DNA of 64,000 nucleotides from the NCBI GenBank assembly GCA_030180135.1, contig CM058230.1, positions 11,471,082-11,535,081 on the forward strand, written 5' to 3'. The notes below the pieces were generated by a model, which was not told the DNA's origin, ran no database searches, and saw only the letters and a program-made list of their open reading frames with translations. Source of the DNA: Orychophragmus violaceus (Eukaryota; Streptophyta; Magnoliopsida; Brassicales; Brassicaceae). Below, in pieces: positions 11,951 through 23,800 of the stretch (its first letter is position 1; each line of letters begins with the position of its first letter). A program made the translations under genes and the position numbers.

Positions 11951-12805
11951 ATGAGTAAGACCAATGAAGTCTTGAATCAAGAAATTATGAAGTTGCAAGC
12001 AGAGGTACGCATACTCTGAAATGACCCTCAATCAAACATTGTTTCATTACTATATACACTAGTAATATACTCACAAATATGTCGTATATATCACTTGTGT
12101 GGATCTAATAACAAAAACATGGATTTGGTTTTAAAATAATAGGTTCATAGGCTGAGTCAAAGATGTAAACTCCAAGAAATTGCCCTCCAGAAATCAGCCA
12201 AGAAAGCTCAGGAAGTTGTAACATTAGCATCAGAGCAATCTGCTAAATCGATTGCCGCAAAGGAGGCCATAAAGCCCATAATAGCTCATGTACTATATCT
12301 AAGTCGAACCTACCAACGTCAAATTGGTAAAGCAAAGTGGCTGTGAAAACTTGTCAAACTAACTACTGCTCTTTCGTTTTATGTTAAACACAGCTCAAAG
12401 ATGTAGCAGAGAAGTTTATTTCTTGTATTCATGGCCAAAATGGTTCTCATTTTCCAAAAGATAATGGTTTGGAATCATTGATATGTTGTGCATCTCCAGT
12501 TGTTCCTTTAGAATCACCAGAGTGGGTTGAGCAGTATGAGTGGGGTGTGTATATAACCCTTATGACCTTCCATGATGGAACTAGAGAACTAAGACGAGTT
12601 CGCTTCAGGTCAAAACAAATCTCTCTTCTTCATGTTCATGTAATCATGTTGCAAAGACATGGATTCTTTTATGAAAATGTCTCAATATAGTAGTTTTTTT
12701 TTAAATTACAGTCGACGAAGATTTGAGGAGCATCAAGCAGAGACATGGTGGTTGGAGAATCAGGATAAGGTGTACGAGAAATACAACGTGCGACGACTGT
12801 CATAA
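11951..12805 (+). CDS. Compact BRX-domain protein, orphan C-terminus of an RCC1-FYVE (PRAF-type) gene
   Basis: The gene model has four exons: 11951-12004, 12143-12289, 12394-12608 and 12712-12805. All introns are GT-AG, no stops interrupt it, and the product is 169 aa. Residues 1-67 are a predicted coiled coil (MSKTNEVLNQEIMKLQAE...QKSAKKAQEVV). Residues of about 115-169 form a BRX domain, with PEWVEQYEWGVYITLMTFHDGTRELRRVRF, RRRFEEHQAETWW and VYEKYNVR. In PRAF1-type proteins this region is the extreme C-terminus of a roughly 1000-residue PH-RCC1-FYVE-BRX protein. No PH, RCC1 or FYVE coding sequence is visible upstream: the VQ-bearing RRM gene lies there on the other strand. BRX domains mediate homo- and heterotypic protein binding. 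The frame and splice sites are intact, so it may be a functional short gene rather than debris. A TATA-like tatatata lies about 130 nt upstream, near 11821. Confidence 0.75.
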
Positions 12806-13439
12806 GAAATCATGCCGGTACGTACGACACAAACTGTAAACCGAATGGTAGCTAATCCAACTAAGACAAATTATTTACCCATTTGCCCCGCATGTTTTAC
12901 CCCGTTACTCTTTCACCCTGTCACTACTTGGCACTCAAGAACAACATCACTTTCTTTTATATATTGTTTTTTTTGGACAAACTCCTTTATATATTATTAT
13001 TATTCTTCTTATTTGGTACAAAGTCAATTACACATGTGAAAAGTACTTTTAGCCCACTGATTGATTAATCGATTTCAAATCCCACCATAAGTAACATCCA
13101 ATTTACCAACAAACCCAAAATTCATTAGGTTAATTATACAAACAGTAATTTAATAAATGCCTCCAATTGGATTATAGTCGATGAGCTCATAGTTGCTAAG
13201 GAGGGACAAGAGTCATTAAAGATAAAGTGTGTAAAATTATGAAATGCCCACCAAACACGAATACACATATCATCAAATTGCCAATTTGATTCTAACAAAT
13301 GACGTCATTCAGCACGACATGCAGAAGTAGAGACCCTCTAATTCTTTCAGAGTGTCTCTTTTAAAAAAATGATAAAAGACGTAAAACAAATCCTGTGTCA
13401 CCTTCTAATACTTGTAAACTAGTTCAACTTGAAGTAAAA
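12806..13439. other. Intergenic region between the convergent BRX and VQ genes
   Basis: The genes on both sides point into this stretch, so it should contain both 3' UTRs. A pyrimidine-rich AT segment lies near 12950-13020. No gene or element is recognised. Confidence 0.4.
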
Positions 13440-14132
13440 TCAAGAATCAAGAAAATGATTGAAAAGGTCCATGGAAGAAGGAGACGGAATCATCGAAGGA
13501 CTAGTCTGTAGGATAGAGTTAAAGTCATTGAAGAACGACGACAAACCTTGTGGATCGGTCGGTCCAACCGTAGAAAAGAAGTCCTGAGATATCGGCGGCA
13601 GAGAAGTGGGGCCCGGAGATAAAATCCCAGCAGGACAAAAATTTGGTCTTTCCATAGCTTGGTTTTGATGATGTTGATGATATTGATCCGTGGTCTCTAC
13701 GCCACCCACAAATCCTACTTCGTTCGAGGCATTAGCTTTCTCCATCGCAGCATACCGAGCCGCCGGTGATATCAAACCGCGGGATGCATCCAACGTTGTT
13801 GACGTTTCGTTTGGTGCTGATATGGATTGAGACGACGAGGATGAGGTTGTAGAGGTAGAGGTTTTGCCTGTGAGTTGTTGAACCAATGTCATGAAGTTAT
13901 TAGGGTGTGTATGAATAACTTTAGGAGATACGGTGTATATGATCACCGGACCACGTGGCGGCTGCGGCGGTTCTTGTTGGAGTAACTGCGTTGGTGCCGG
14001 TTCCAGTGGTTGCATTCGTGGCTGCGGTGCCAATGGTGGCTTCTTGATGATTTTGTGGGAATCTTTACTAACTTTCAATGGAGTTGGTCTCGGACCCAAT
14101 ATTTCTCTTGATTTTGGCGATCTATTATCCAT
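13440..14132 (-). CDS. VQ-motif protein of the MKS1 type
   Basis: This is an intronless 230-aa protein. The N-terminus (residues about 11-31, ILGPRPTPLKVSKDSHKI) matches the conserved block of MAP kinase substrate 1-like VQ proteins. Residues 62-79 (PVIIYTVSPKVIH...) lead into the VQ motif at 80-89: F80, V84, Q85, then LTG. The rest is low-complexity Ser/Thr/Pro/Gln-rich, ending in SSMDLFNHFLDS. Proteins of this family are nuclear, bind WRKY factors through the VQ motif and are often MAP kinase substrates in defence signalling. The partner here is unknown. The Ser/Thr-Pro sites (e.g. ISP, LSPGP) are candidate phosphorylation sites. It resembles A. thaliana At1g21326 (VQ3 by memory). A decayed duplicate is nested in the neighbouring RRM gene. 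Confidence 0.88.
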   Translation of the reverse strand: MDNRSPKSREILGPRPTPLKVSKDSHKIIKKPPLAPQPRMQPLEPAPTQLLQQEPPQPPRGPVIIYTVSPKVIHTHPNNFMTLVQQLTGKTSTSTTSSSSSQSISAPNETSTTLDASRGLISPAARYAAMEKANASNEVGFVGGVETTDQYHQHHQNQAMERPNFCPAGILSPGPTSLPPISQDFFSTVGPTDPQGLSSFFNDFNSILQTSPSMIPSPSSMDLFNHFLDS

Positions 14133-14233
14133 AGTCTACTTAATGAGAGGATCATATATAGATAAGGGTGATGATGATTTTAGTGAAGAACAATGATTAT
14201 GTGATGAGTAGGGGAAAAGGGAAGGTACATGAA

Positions 14234-14250
14234 CGCTTGTATATATATGA
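14234..14250 (-). promoter_or_regulatory. Candidate TATA box of the VQ gene
   Basis: On the minus strand a catatatataca segment lies about 110 nt upstream of the VQ start codon, a normal distance for a plant core promoter with a short leader. A second TATA-like site at 14152-14162 is too close to the ATG to be preferred. Confidence 0.4.
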
Positions 14251-14254
14251 TTTG

Positions 14255-15550
14255 TCATTTGTGTATAAAAGAAGGAGAAGAGAAAAGTCAAATGATGGAA
14301 AGCAAAAGTTTCCTACTTTAAAAGTGGTAAAATTTGGCTACTTGGTTGTTTTGTATCGATTATTATTATATTATAATGTTTGTTCATGTCTGTTTCTTAC
14401 CAAGAGGAGGTTTGGTTTACTCAGATAAAAAGTTTTTTCCAGTCGTTACAAAAGACTCACTTTTTAATTTACGACTTCCAGAACTAGTTGTTACTCTTAA
14501 TAACACGTTTATGGTTAATCAAAATTGATATGATCAATATATGTACCTACTAGGTGGTGCTTACGTTGTTGTTTTTTAAATACTTATCTTCTAGTTTAGA
14601 ATTAGTAAATTGAAGAAGTTACTTAATATCAAAATGGATTAGTATTTACTTCTGTGTATCTTTTTGTTTGCAGTTTAATGAGAAAATAAAAGAGTTTGAA
14701 TGTGTCCAGACTTGAGGAAGTCAAAAGCTAAGACGAGGTCATGAGTGCCACGTCAGACAGTTTGTTGCTGACTTGGCATGACACGGTTCTGCTCATCCAG
14801 ACATGACCCTGTTTCCGTGGACCATAATCAACACAGTTTTTTTCCTTTGTCAAACTATATTTATTCAATAAAATTAGATGTCGTCAGAAGTTTAATAATA
14901 TTTTTCAAAAAAAAATTAAATGAGCGTTGAGATATAGAAATATGTAACATGTCTCACTTATAGTGGTTTTTAATTGTTAGGTGTGTCCATTTTGTAACTG
15001 ATTTCCTCTATTCAAGTTCTATAGATTATGGCTCTTTGTAAAAAAGAATTGGTAAACGTAAACTTGTCCAACAATTAAATGATTCGATAAATTATTTTGA
15101 CAAATTTACTAGCAATCATAACAGTTACAAAACGTATTATACATTTATTTATTTTGCAAAAAGAAAACCAAAAGAAAACGTATCATATTGCATCTAAAAT
15201 TTACTATATTGCTAACTCCAACACAGGACCGGCTCAACATTTATATGGCTCCCAGGGCAAAATAAAATTTTTGACCCCTAAAATTTTATATATTAATTTT
15301 TTATGAATTTTTTTTAAATAAAAATGATGAAATAGTATTTGTAGATTTGTAATGAAAACAAAATTACACATGTAAAATTTTTTTGGCCCTTTTCAATCTA
15401 TTTATTTTAAAATTTGATAATAAAAAATTAAATATATATAAATCGGGGCCCTTTATTGTTAAGATTTAGAGGAACATAGATTTGGACCCGGAGCGATCGC
15501 ACCTATTGTTCCCCCTCCTAAACCGCCTCTGCTCCAACATCACTAAAAAT
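14255..15550. other. VQ upstream region and a degenerate repeat
   Basis: 14700-14830 holds two ACGT-core elements (gccacgtcag and tccgtgg-type sequence) that could be promoter elements of the VQ gene; this is only a motif match. From about 15222 to 15530 the sequence (start ggaccggctcaac, end taaaccgcctctg) looks like a decayed non-autonomous transposon with flanking GGxCC-type ends. No target duplication could be fixed. Confidence 0.35.
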
Positions 15551-16393
15551 TAGGGCGGTAAAAAAACCGAACCTAATCAAACTAAACTAGTCCAATTTAA
15601 ACCAAATCAACCGAATTTAAACCGATCCAAACTAAAATATATATTATATATATATATATAATCTAATCGGTTGATGTTTTATTTAATCCAAATGGTTCGA
15701 TTCGGTTTGAATTAAAATCGAATCAAACATATAATTCAATTTGATTTTTTATTTATTTACTTTTTTATTAATGACAATTTTATAAAATATTGATATATTC
15801 AAATCTAACTATAAATCCACCTTTCCTTTTTATTAATTTCTCTTTTTATAATTTATTAATATGATATACATGATATAGTTATATATATTGTCTGTCTAAC
15901 CCTATTTATCTGTATCAATATGGTGATGACTTATATGTAAAAAATAAATAAATATTGGTATGTATAACTAATTCATGTTTTAGTTTATTGACTTGTTGCA
16001 GATTTTCCATGAGAGAGAGTGAGACGAAGACAATATCACCATGGATTTTTTCATCTTCTTTTTGTTTTAATTAAATGAGTTTGGTTTTAGTAAATTGATT
16101 TTTTTTAGCTGGACATTTTCTATATTCCTAGAAGAATTTTGTGATTTGGATTTTTTTATTTATTTTATAAGTTAATTTTTTTGAACCAAGGAAAAAACAC
16201 CAAAAACTTTATAAATAAAACGAATTAAAACCGAACCGAAATAAACCAAACCAAAGTAAATCAAATCGAACTAAATTCAAATCGAATACAAACTAAACTA
16301 ATTTAGTTTGGTTGTAATTTTGTTAAACCCAAACTAATCGAACCAAACCGAATTAAAACCGAATTCATAATTAAACTAAAATACCCATCCCTA
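15551..16393. mobile_element. Non-autonomous hAT-type element with 8-bp TSD
   Basis: The element begins tagggcggta and ends tacccatcccta, giving imperfect terminal inverted repeats of TAGGGxxGG type. It is flanked by a perfect 8-bp duplication ctaaaaat (15543-15550 and 16394-16401). The subterminal regions are full of short AACCGAAC/AAACCGAAT repeats in both orientations. An 8-bp duplication with TAGGG ends is typical of hAT elements. No transposase is encoded. Confidence 0.75.
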
Positions 16394-16607
16394 CTAAAAA
16401 TAAAATTAAAGGGGTGCTTTCTCGCTTTTCGTCCACAAGCCTTGAAGCTTGTCGATAAGCTATAAAAACAAGATGTGTATTTGTGTTGACTCATAATCAC
16501 ATATATGACTCTTACGACCCCAAAAGGAGATAAATGTTTCAGATTTGATTTGAAAGACTTTTTCTAAAGATTGTTTATTTTTAAAACATAAGCATCTCGG
16601 CCATATG

Positions 16608-16655
<48 letters not shown>
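16608..16655. repeat. (TA)n microsatellite
   Basis: About 23 uninterrupted TA units. It creates a spurious alternating Tyr-Ile reading frame on the minus strand. Confidence 0.95.
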
Positions 16656-16660
<5 letters not shown>

Positions 16661-18668
16661 TTGAATATTATGAGATTTGGGTCCTTAACCTCGTATGTCT
16701 CAACAAAACTCATACCAGATTAAGTTAATTCTTTTTGAAGAATAAACCTCTTCTAACTGTCATTGATCTTGTGACCTCTTAGATTATCCCAAAAATCCTT
16801 TGTCAATTGAACTATTGGCTTATAATAAAAACAAAAATATTTCATTTATCGACTAAATAAATATAGTATACATATGATCAACCCAATAAATATATAAAAA
16901 TGCTGATATTAGAAAATTAACTTTTAAATTCGTGTATATTATTTTTAGTTTTGGGCATTCGAATCTTCAAATCGTATTTGGGCAGGATTGTTTTAAATTC
17001 TGAATCCAACATATATAAAAATTAAAAATCCATTTAAATACTCGACTACTTACGATCAAGTTTGGGTCGGTTCTATACATATATGGGTCGGTTCGTGTTT
17101 AACTATGCCATACATGACCGAGCTATGATAACCCATCAATCAACATTCTAAACTTCAAGGGATATTGGCTTGACTTTGGAGCATATGATGCTATTCAGAG
17201 CTACGGTGTACGATGTCTGATACTGACACAAGCTTGTAAAACCCGGCTTTTTGGATATCATTCGGTTCAAGTATGTTCAAGTATAAAATATCTAAAAACT
17301 GTAAAATATCTGAAAAGCATACCACGAGAAGGTGTTTGGTAAGTCAGAGCAGACAACATCAAAAGCAAAATGTTACACAAAACAACCTTCCCATCGAACA
17401 AAACTTAACTTCAATGAATAGACAGTCGACAAATAAAAATTATTCCTTTTTTTTGACAAATGAAAATGATTCTAGTAGATGTATTTTCTTGCTATGCTAT
17501 GATATCATTTTGGTTAGCTTCAGTTAGCTTTCTAAAAAAAAAAAAAAATCAAATTTCATGTATTTAACTTCTTTCGTTTTGAAATTCTTCCGTTTTGAAA
17601 TAAGTGTCATTACGACATTTTCACACAAATTAAAAAAACACATAAAAAATTCTATATCTTTAAAATTAAGTTGACTTTTGGTATTTATTTTTCTTGTTAA
17701 TTAATATTAAAATCAAAGTAAGTAATTAATATCAAAATTTGTATTAGGAATGTAAAATCATATTTATTTTAAAACAGAAAATTAATCTTAGAACAGCACT
17801 TATTGTTAAACAAGGAAGTAATAAAGTTGATCGAACACATACAACTTGAAATATACTTCATTTGTCCTATTATATAGGATGTTTTAGATATTTTTTATGT
17901 TCTTTTTTATTTGATTTTCTCAAGTTTCTATGTAGATTTATATTCATTTAATATGTTTAAAATATTAATATTCTACAGTGTTTTGTCATTGGTTGGAATA
18001 TTTTAAATTAAATATTAAATAATATTTTCTATTTAAAATATAGAAATATTTATAATTTTAAATTTTGTGTTTTTTAGCCAAAATTTCTTATAAAATGGGA
18101 TAGAGGGAATAATAGATTTTTTTTTTTTTTTTGGTCCACAGAGGGAATAATAGATTAAAAACATGATAATCTGGAAAAAGTGACTAATTGCAATTTTGTT
18201 GCAAGACGCGGTACAGACAAAAAGGAGGGAGAAAAAGTCTTGTGTTTGGTTTTGAGTCTATTTTTGGTCAAACAAGATTTTCCAAATGACAAGGTCAATC
18301 TATTTACTTACTTATTGCTGGAAAGTGATTGGACTTGCAAAAACTCATTTATAGATTCTTCCAAAAAAAAAAATTCTCTGCTAAAAAATTATTAAAGTAG
18401 TATAAAATTCGTACGTTCACTGAACAACGAATTATCAACAGATTTGTTATCTCAGTTAGCTTTGGATACGAGTGAACGCGTATTAACCTTACAAGTCTTA
18501 CGCGGATCATCGAAATATTATATTATATAAACAATAAAGAAACAAAAGTATACATAGTCTTGTTAATACTATAAGATATCAAATAGTTGCAAAAGCACAC
18601 TAATTCTAGATAGCATGAACCATTCTTAGCAATAATAGTACTTCGAGTTTCTTAATTAACCTAGAAAC
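16656..18668. other. Intergenic AT-rich DNA with two MITE-like segments
   Basis: No gene is supported. Two segments, about 17558-17822 (cttccgttttgaaataag at one side, aacaaggaagta at the other) and about 17858-18112 (cctattatataggatg to gggatagaggga), have the 'ctcccTCCGTTTC'-like ends seen in Stowaway/Tc1-like plant MITEs. Boundaries are approximate and duplications were not established. Confidence 0.35.
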
Positions 18669-18678
18669 AACTCGTTAC

Positions 18679-18920
18679 GAGCGGTTGAGGTAGTCCAACT
18701 GGTTGAGGGGTTTGTGGTGGCTAGAAACCACCCGGGTTCGAGCCCAGGCGGAAACAAAATTGCTTCCTCTGCTCACCCACATGGATATAGGCCCATTGCT
18801 TACGGCCCATTTGAATATCCGGAGAGAGGGTCTATCCATGGGCTGCACCTCCCCTTGAGGATTAGTCTGGGCCCTTCCATAGGCCCGGGATACCCCAGGT
18901 TAAAAAAAAAAAAAAAAAAA
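18679..18920 (+). mobile_element. tRNA-derived SINE with poly(A) tail and TSD
   Basis: The element is about 240 bp. A pol III A box-like tagtccaactgg is at 18691-18702 and a B box ggttcgagccc at 18735-18745. A short body ends in 19 A residues. The flanking duplication is ctcgttac, extended by two A residues (18669-18678 and 18919-18928). It depends on LINE machinery for movement. The frame MVARNHPG... across it is not a gene. Confidence 0.85.
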
Positions 18921-18928
18921 CTCGTTAC

Positions 18929-19556
18929 ATCAAAATTATTTTATGTGTACTGTATTTGTTATTTTATTTAAGGCTAGCTACAATCATGAGTGTTAATAGT
19001 GATGACCCCAACTGAACGAAAAATGAGTTTTAATTCCGTGTAAATGGTTGTTTTATTAAGATCATTTTTTCCAAAAATAAAATAAAATAAAACCAACCAA
19101 ATAATATAATGAGCGATGGAAGTGAATATACATGGAAGATATATATACAAATAATACTCTAATATAATATGGAATCAATAAACCTAAGATATATATTCGG
19201 TCAAGATGTATGGTTAACAAAACCCGAATAAAACTGATACCGTATAAACCAATTATTCACAAAATATGATTTTAGTTTCGACCTTGGTTACTAAACCTAG
19301 AATTTCAGACGTCCAACCTCGGATCAATCCGAGTGTGGACATATGTAGCTAAAATATTAATTAACTAAATATGCTAAGTAAGCATGAATCAAAAAAGGTA
19401 TAAACTATAAACGAGGTAAATGAATATAGCCATCTACAACTTCATTGTGTGTTTTGGTGAAAATAAATCACAGTTTATTAGAAATTATCAGTCATCTACT
19501 ACTTCATTATGGGTGAACGAGTAAATGAAAAAGAAAAAGAATTGAGTGTAAAAAAG
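18929..19556. other. Intergenic region downstream of the small gene
   Basis: AT-rich, with no recognisable gene or element. It should contain the 3' UTR of the small minus-strand gene at 19557-19820. Confidence 0.4.
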
Positions 19557-19820
19557 TCATGGTAAATTAAGTGGGGAATTCATCTTACAATAGATGATAA
19601 CATCTTTAATCATCTCATCCCTTTCTTCGTCTACCATCGGACCACTAACGAAGGCATTAGATGGTGATGATTTTACTGAGTGAACCAAGCTGCTCCTCCG
19701 TGAACGTGTCTCAGATCTTCCCCATCGATCGCCTTCAGCCGTCGGGTTGAAACACATAATCAGCCGCCTAAACGACTTAATGAAACCAAAGCTTCTTCCA
19801 CTTGTTTTTGCTTGTGACAT
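19557..19820 (-). CDS. Small basic protein of unknown function (87 aa)
   Basis: The protein starts MSQAKTSGRSFGFIKSFRRL. It has a basic, aromatic N-terminal third, an Arg/Ser-rich centre (WGRSETRSRRSSLVHS) and an acidic C-terminal patch (VDEERDEMIKDVIIYCK). Its amino-acid use and codons look like a real protein rather than random AT-rich DNA. A clear TATA box (tatatata, near 19925-19934) sits about 105 nt upstream of the ATG. I do not recognise the family; the pattern recalls small plant-specific signalling or stress proteins. It lies between the VQ and Dof genes, so a homologue at the same place in a related genome would support it. An alternative upstream start (TTG) adds six residues and is not preferred. 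Confidence 0.5.
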   Translation of the reverse strand: MSQAKTSGRSFGFIKSFRRLIMCFNPTAEGDRWGRSETRSRRSSLVHSVKSSPSNAFVSGPMVDEERDEMIKDVIIYCKMNSPLNLP

Positions 19821-19922
19821 TCTTAGAAGACTGGACAAATATCGATCTTGACACTCTTAAAATGTAGAAGATTTACCTTTCTTTGTATCTTGTTAGTTTT
19901 CCTATAGATTTGGGATAATAAT

Positions 19923-19935
19923 GACTATATATAAG
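19923..19935 (-). promoter_or_regulatory. TATA box of the small gene
   Basis: The minus strand reads gcttatatatagtca. It is correctly placed for a leader of about 70-80 nt before the ATG at 19820. Confidence 0.45.
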
Positions 19936-20720
19936 CATACAAAATATAAATTACAATTTTGTGGTTGATTTTTTTTTTCTATCCTAAAAGAGATGGGTAA
20001 TTGCTGCAAAATCACAAAGTTTTGATATTTCTAGTGATTTTCTTAGGACTAAAAGGTTCGTTTAGTAATAGTTATTTCCTTATTTGAATTGGCTCATTAA
20101 TGAATTTTTCTATTTTGTCAAGTCTTAATTAACGTTACGGCTAAATCTTAGTATTCAAATATTGTTACCACCTTTTTGGGATATAGAATCTGCGGCAATA
20201 TCGTTTTTTAAATAAAAGAATGAGAATTAAGAAGTTTTTCGGCTAAATCATTGCTATCTAATAGTCATAACATTAGTCAGACGATGAGAGAATATGGTAG
20301 GGCCCAAAAAGAGTGGGGCGAAAGCCCAAACTAATAAGTTTTGTCTGACCTTGTATATACCATATCTCTCGGTCAAAGCAGCAACAGAGTCTCCAGGCTC
20401 TCTCTACATTGTGTTCTTTGACTCCCAACCCGATCAAATCCTGGTCAACCAATTTCTCAATTTATCGGTCTAAGCAATGGTTTGGACGGTTTTCTGTGTT
20501 CTGTTTATGGGCCTTTTTGGGTCCTTTCCTTAAGAGTAACGGTAATGGGGATTTAGTGTGGTATTTGGCAATTTGCACTCGTGTCTGTAGCTCAATGGCT
20601 AGCGGCATTTCCTGCATAAATGGATATGTTTTTATGGGCTATGTCTTATTTAGAAAGATTCTAAAAATTAATGTTGGATGGCTCATATTTGGTGGAAATG
20701 GTAGAAGATTTAGAAAAATT
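19936..20720. other. Intergenic region between the small gene and the LINE
   Basis: No supported gene. A frame at 20409-20768 runs into the LINE tail and has no family resemblance. The direct repeat that bounds the LINE starts at 20721. Confidence 0.4.
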
Positions 20721-20868
20721 AATGTCTTCTCTTTTTTTTTTTTGATAGGAATGTTAATATTCATATAAATGAAAAGAAGGTGATACAAAAGTAGACCTTT
20801 GGTTTGTTTCCTTGCCAAAAAAAGAATAAAAAACAAGGAAAACAGATAAAAGCTTTTGACTGAAAATA

Positions 20869-23800
20869 CTATCTAATCCATAGGGACATTAAGTTTCTGT
20901 AGTGCCGCTTGTGTTGGTTCGCTGTGATGATGTTACGAACTTCTCGATCAAGCTGTTTGAAGAGCCGAGGAGAAGGTATGGCTGCGTTGTTGTGAATGAA
21001 GTTGTTACGCTGCTTCCAGATCAGGTAGATGAGAGCTTGTGCCACCACTTTCCTTAGAACAGAGGGAGCTTGAGGCGAGTTTGATCGGAGCCATGAGAGG
21101 AGTTCTTGCCAAGTATGCAGTATTTGGACCGTAGGCGATAGTCTACCAAAGACCCCGCTCCATAAGGCAGAGGCGTAGTCACATGATAATAGGAGGTGGT
21201 CTCTGGTTTCTTCCCAGCCGGAGCATAGACAACAAGACTTCGGTATATTCATCCCCCATGTGGCCAGTCTCACTCTAGTTGGGAGCCTGTTTAAGTTTGC
21301 GATCCACATGTTGAAGGCGTGTTTTGGTACATGTCCTTTGAACCATACTATCTTTGACCATGCTTTCTCTGTGTCTCTTGGTCTGAGCTTCTCCCAAGTC
21401 TTTGCCGAAGAGTAGTTACTGTATTTGACATCGTTCACAATCCAGTCACAGACATCAGTTTGAGAGGATAAAGATGGTAACTGTATCGTGGTCAAGTGAG
21501 TTTGAAGGAGTAGCTCTTGGTCCGATCTCGCCGCTGGAAGAGTCCATCCATCTGAGTTTGCCGCTTCCGAGACTGTGGCTGTTAATCTCAGCCTTAGCGC
21601 TCTTGGTCCATGTGGTCCGATAAAACTGATGAGCTTCCCGAAAGGAGTCCAGACATCATACCAAAAGCTCGTTCTCTCCCCATTTCCGATCGTCCATTTA
21701 ATGAATTGCTCCGCTAGCGGCCTTAGGTTTAGAAGCGCTTTCCAAGTCCAAGAACTGTTCTGAGCAGGTTCGATTGACAATAGGTTACGCCCCTGAAGGT
21801 TGTGTAGCTTGTGCCATGCGTTCCAAAGGGATACGTTATCCGATATCAAGAGCCAAATGAATCTTAGGCAGAGAGTAGTGTTCCAATCTGAGAATCGTCT
21901 TAACCCGAGACCCCCTTCATCTTTTGGCAGACAAACCTTACTCCAAGCAACTTTATGGTTCCCTTTCCTGTCTAAGCTGCCTGACCAGAGAAAGCGAGCA
22001 CAGAGGGCTTCTATCTTCCTGATGCAACCCTTTGGTAGCACAAAAGTTGTTGCCCAGAAATTTACAGTGCCAAAAATTACTGACCTTATCAATATTACTC
22101 TTCCCGCAAAGGACAGAGCCCTCACAGCCCAAGATCTGAATCTCCCTCTAATCTTCTCAAGGAGCGGTTCATACTCGCATAGTCTTAGTTTCCTGTGCAT
22201 AAGGGGGAGGCCCAAATATCTTATTGGCAGAGAACCAATGTTGAATCCATACCTATTTATGGTGTCAGATTCAATCTGGTTCAAGCCCGCTGTAAACACA
22301 TGAGTTTTCTCTTTGTTCATGTGGAGACCCGACCATGTCGCAAAGTCATCAAGCGCCTCCGTGATTCCGTGCAGGGAAGATGATCCCCCGTCAAAAAAGA
22401 TCATCACGTCGTCTGCAAACATTAAGTGAGAGATGCTTAATTCACTGGTCTTTGGATGATAATGAATATATCCAGCTTCGAAACGAGACTCCAATAATCT
22501 GGAGAACACTTCCATGGCCAGGACGAAGAGGTATGGCGAAAGAGGGTCGCCCTGCCTAAGCCCTTGGGTACTGGAGAAGAAGCCGCTCAGATTTCCGTTT
22601 ACTAAGACCGAGAAAGAAGGCGTTGTGATGCACTCTGAAATCCAGTTAACGAAGATTTCTGGAAGATCAATAGCTTTTAGGGCCGAGATAATGAAGTCCC
22701 ACCGCACGCTGTCAAAGGCCTTACGCAGATCCACCTTTAGCATACCCCTGGGATCAATGTTTCTTCTATTATATCCATGAACAATTTCGGTAGCGAGAAG
22801 GACGTTCTCCGCCAAAAGACGCCCTTTCATAAAAGCTGATTGAGAAGATGAGATGACCTTATTCAAGACTGTCTGAAGCCTGCCCGCTATCAGTTTGGAA
22901 ATCACTTTGTAAGTTGTGTTCAGTAGAGAAATAGGTCTGAAATCACTCACAGAGTCTGCGTTTGTTTTTTTCGGTATAAGGACCAGAGTGGTTGCGTTCC
23001 ATTGCCTCAGCAGCTTTCCGCTTATGAAAAATTCCTCCACTGCATCAACTACTTCTGCCCCTATGATCGACCAACATCCTAAGAAGAATTCTGGTATGTA
23101 TCCATCGGGTCCGCTCGCTTTATTTCTGGGAAGAGCAAAAAATGCTTCTTTGATTTCTTCTTTGGTGAACGTCCTGGCCATGGAACATTTAACCTCAGTT
23201 GAACATCTGTAAGGCAAAAGTAGATTCATGTCTCCTTGAGTTAGTTGACACGGTCCTTGCTCTTTTCCTAGAAGGTCCATGTAGAAGTCAACGCAATGTT
23301 CAGATATCAGAGCCTGGGATTCGAGGCGCGTTCCACCAGCTGTGACAAGGTAATGAATGTGGTTTGCCGCTCTTCTAGCTGAAGTCATTCTGAAAAAATA
23401 CGTTGTGCATAAGTCTCCTTCCCGCAGCCACAGTACCCTGGATCTTTGACAGTAGAAGGCTTCTTCAGCTTTGTTAAGAATCGTCCATTTCCTGATAGCT
23501 TCAAGCTCCTCTTTTGCGTTTTCCACTGACGGGTCGGATAGAGTCAAGCTTTGACGAAATAACAGGGCATCGTGTGCTTCGATAACTCTCTTTTCCAAGT
23601 CAGAGTACTTGTTTCTGCTGAAAGCTCTGATCCCGTTTTTCAGCAGCTTAAGCTTTCTGGAAAGGCGAAACATGGCTGATCCGACAACATTAAAAGAGAA
23701 CCAGAGCTCGCAAACAAGTGGTAGAAAGTTTTCATCCTTGAGAAGGAAATTGAAAAACCGGAATGGTCTCTTCTGCCTTTGGGGAGCAATTTCTAGAGCC

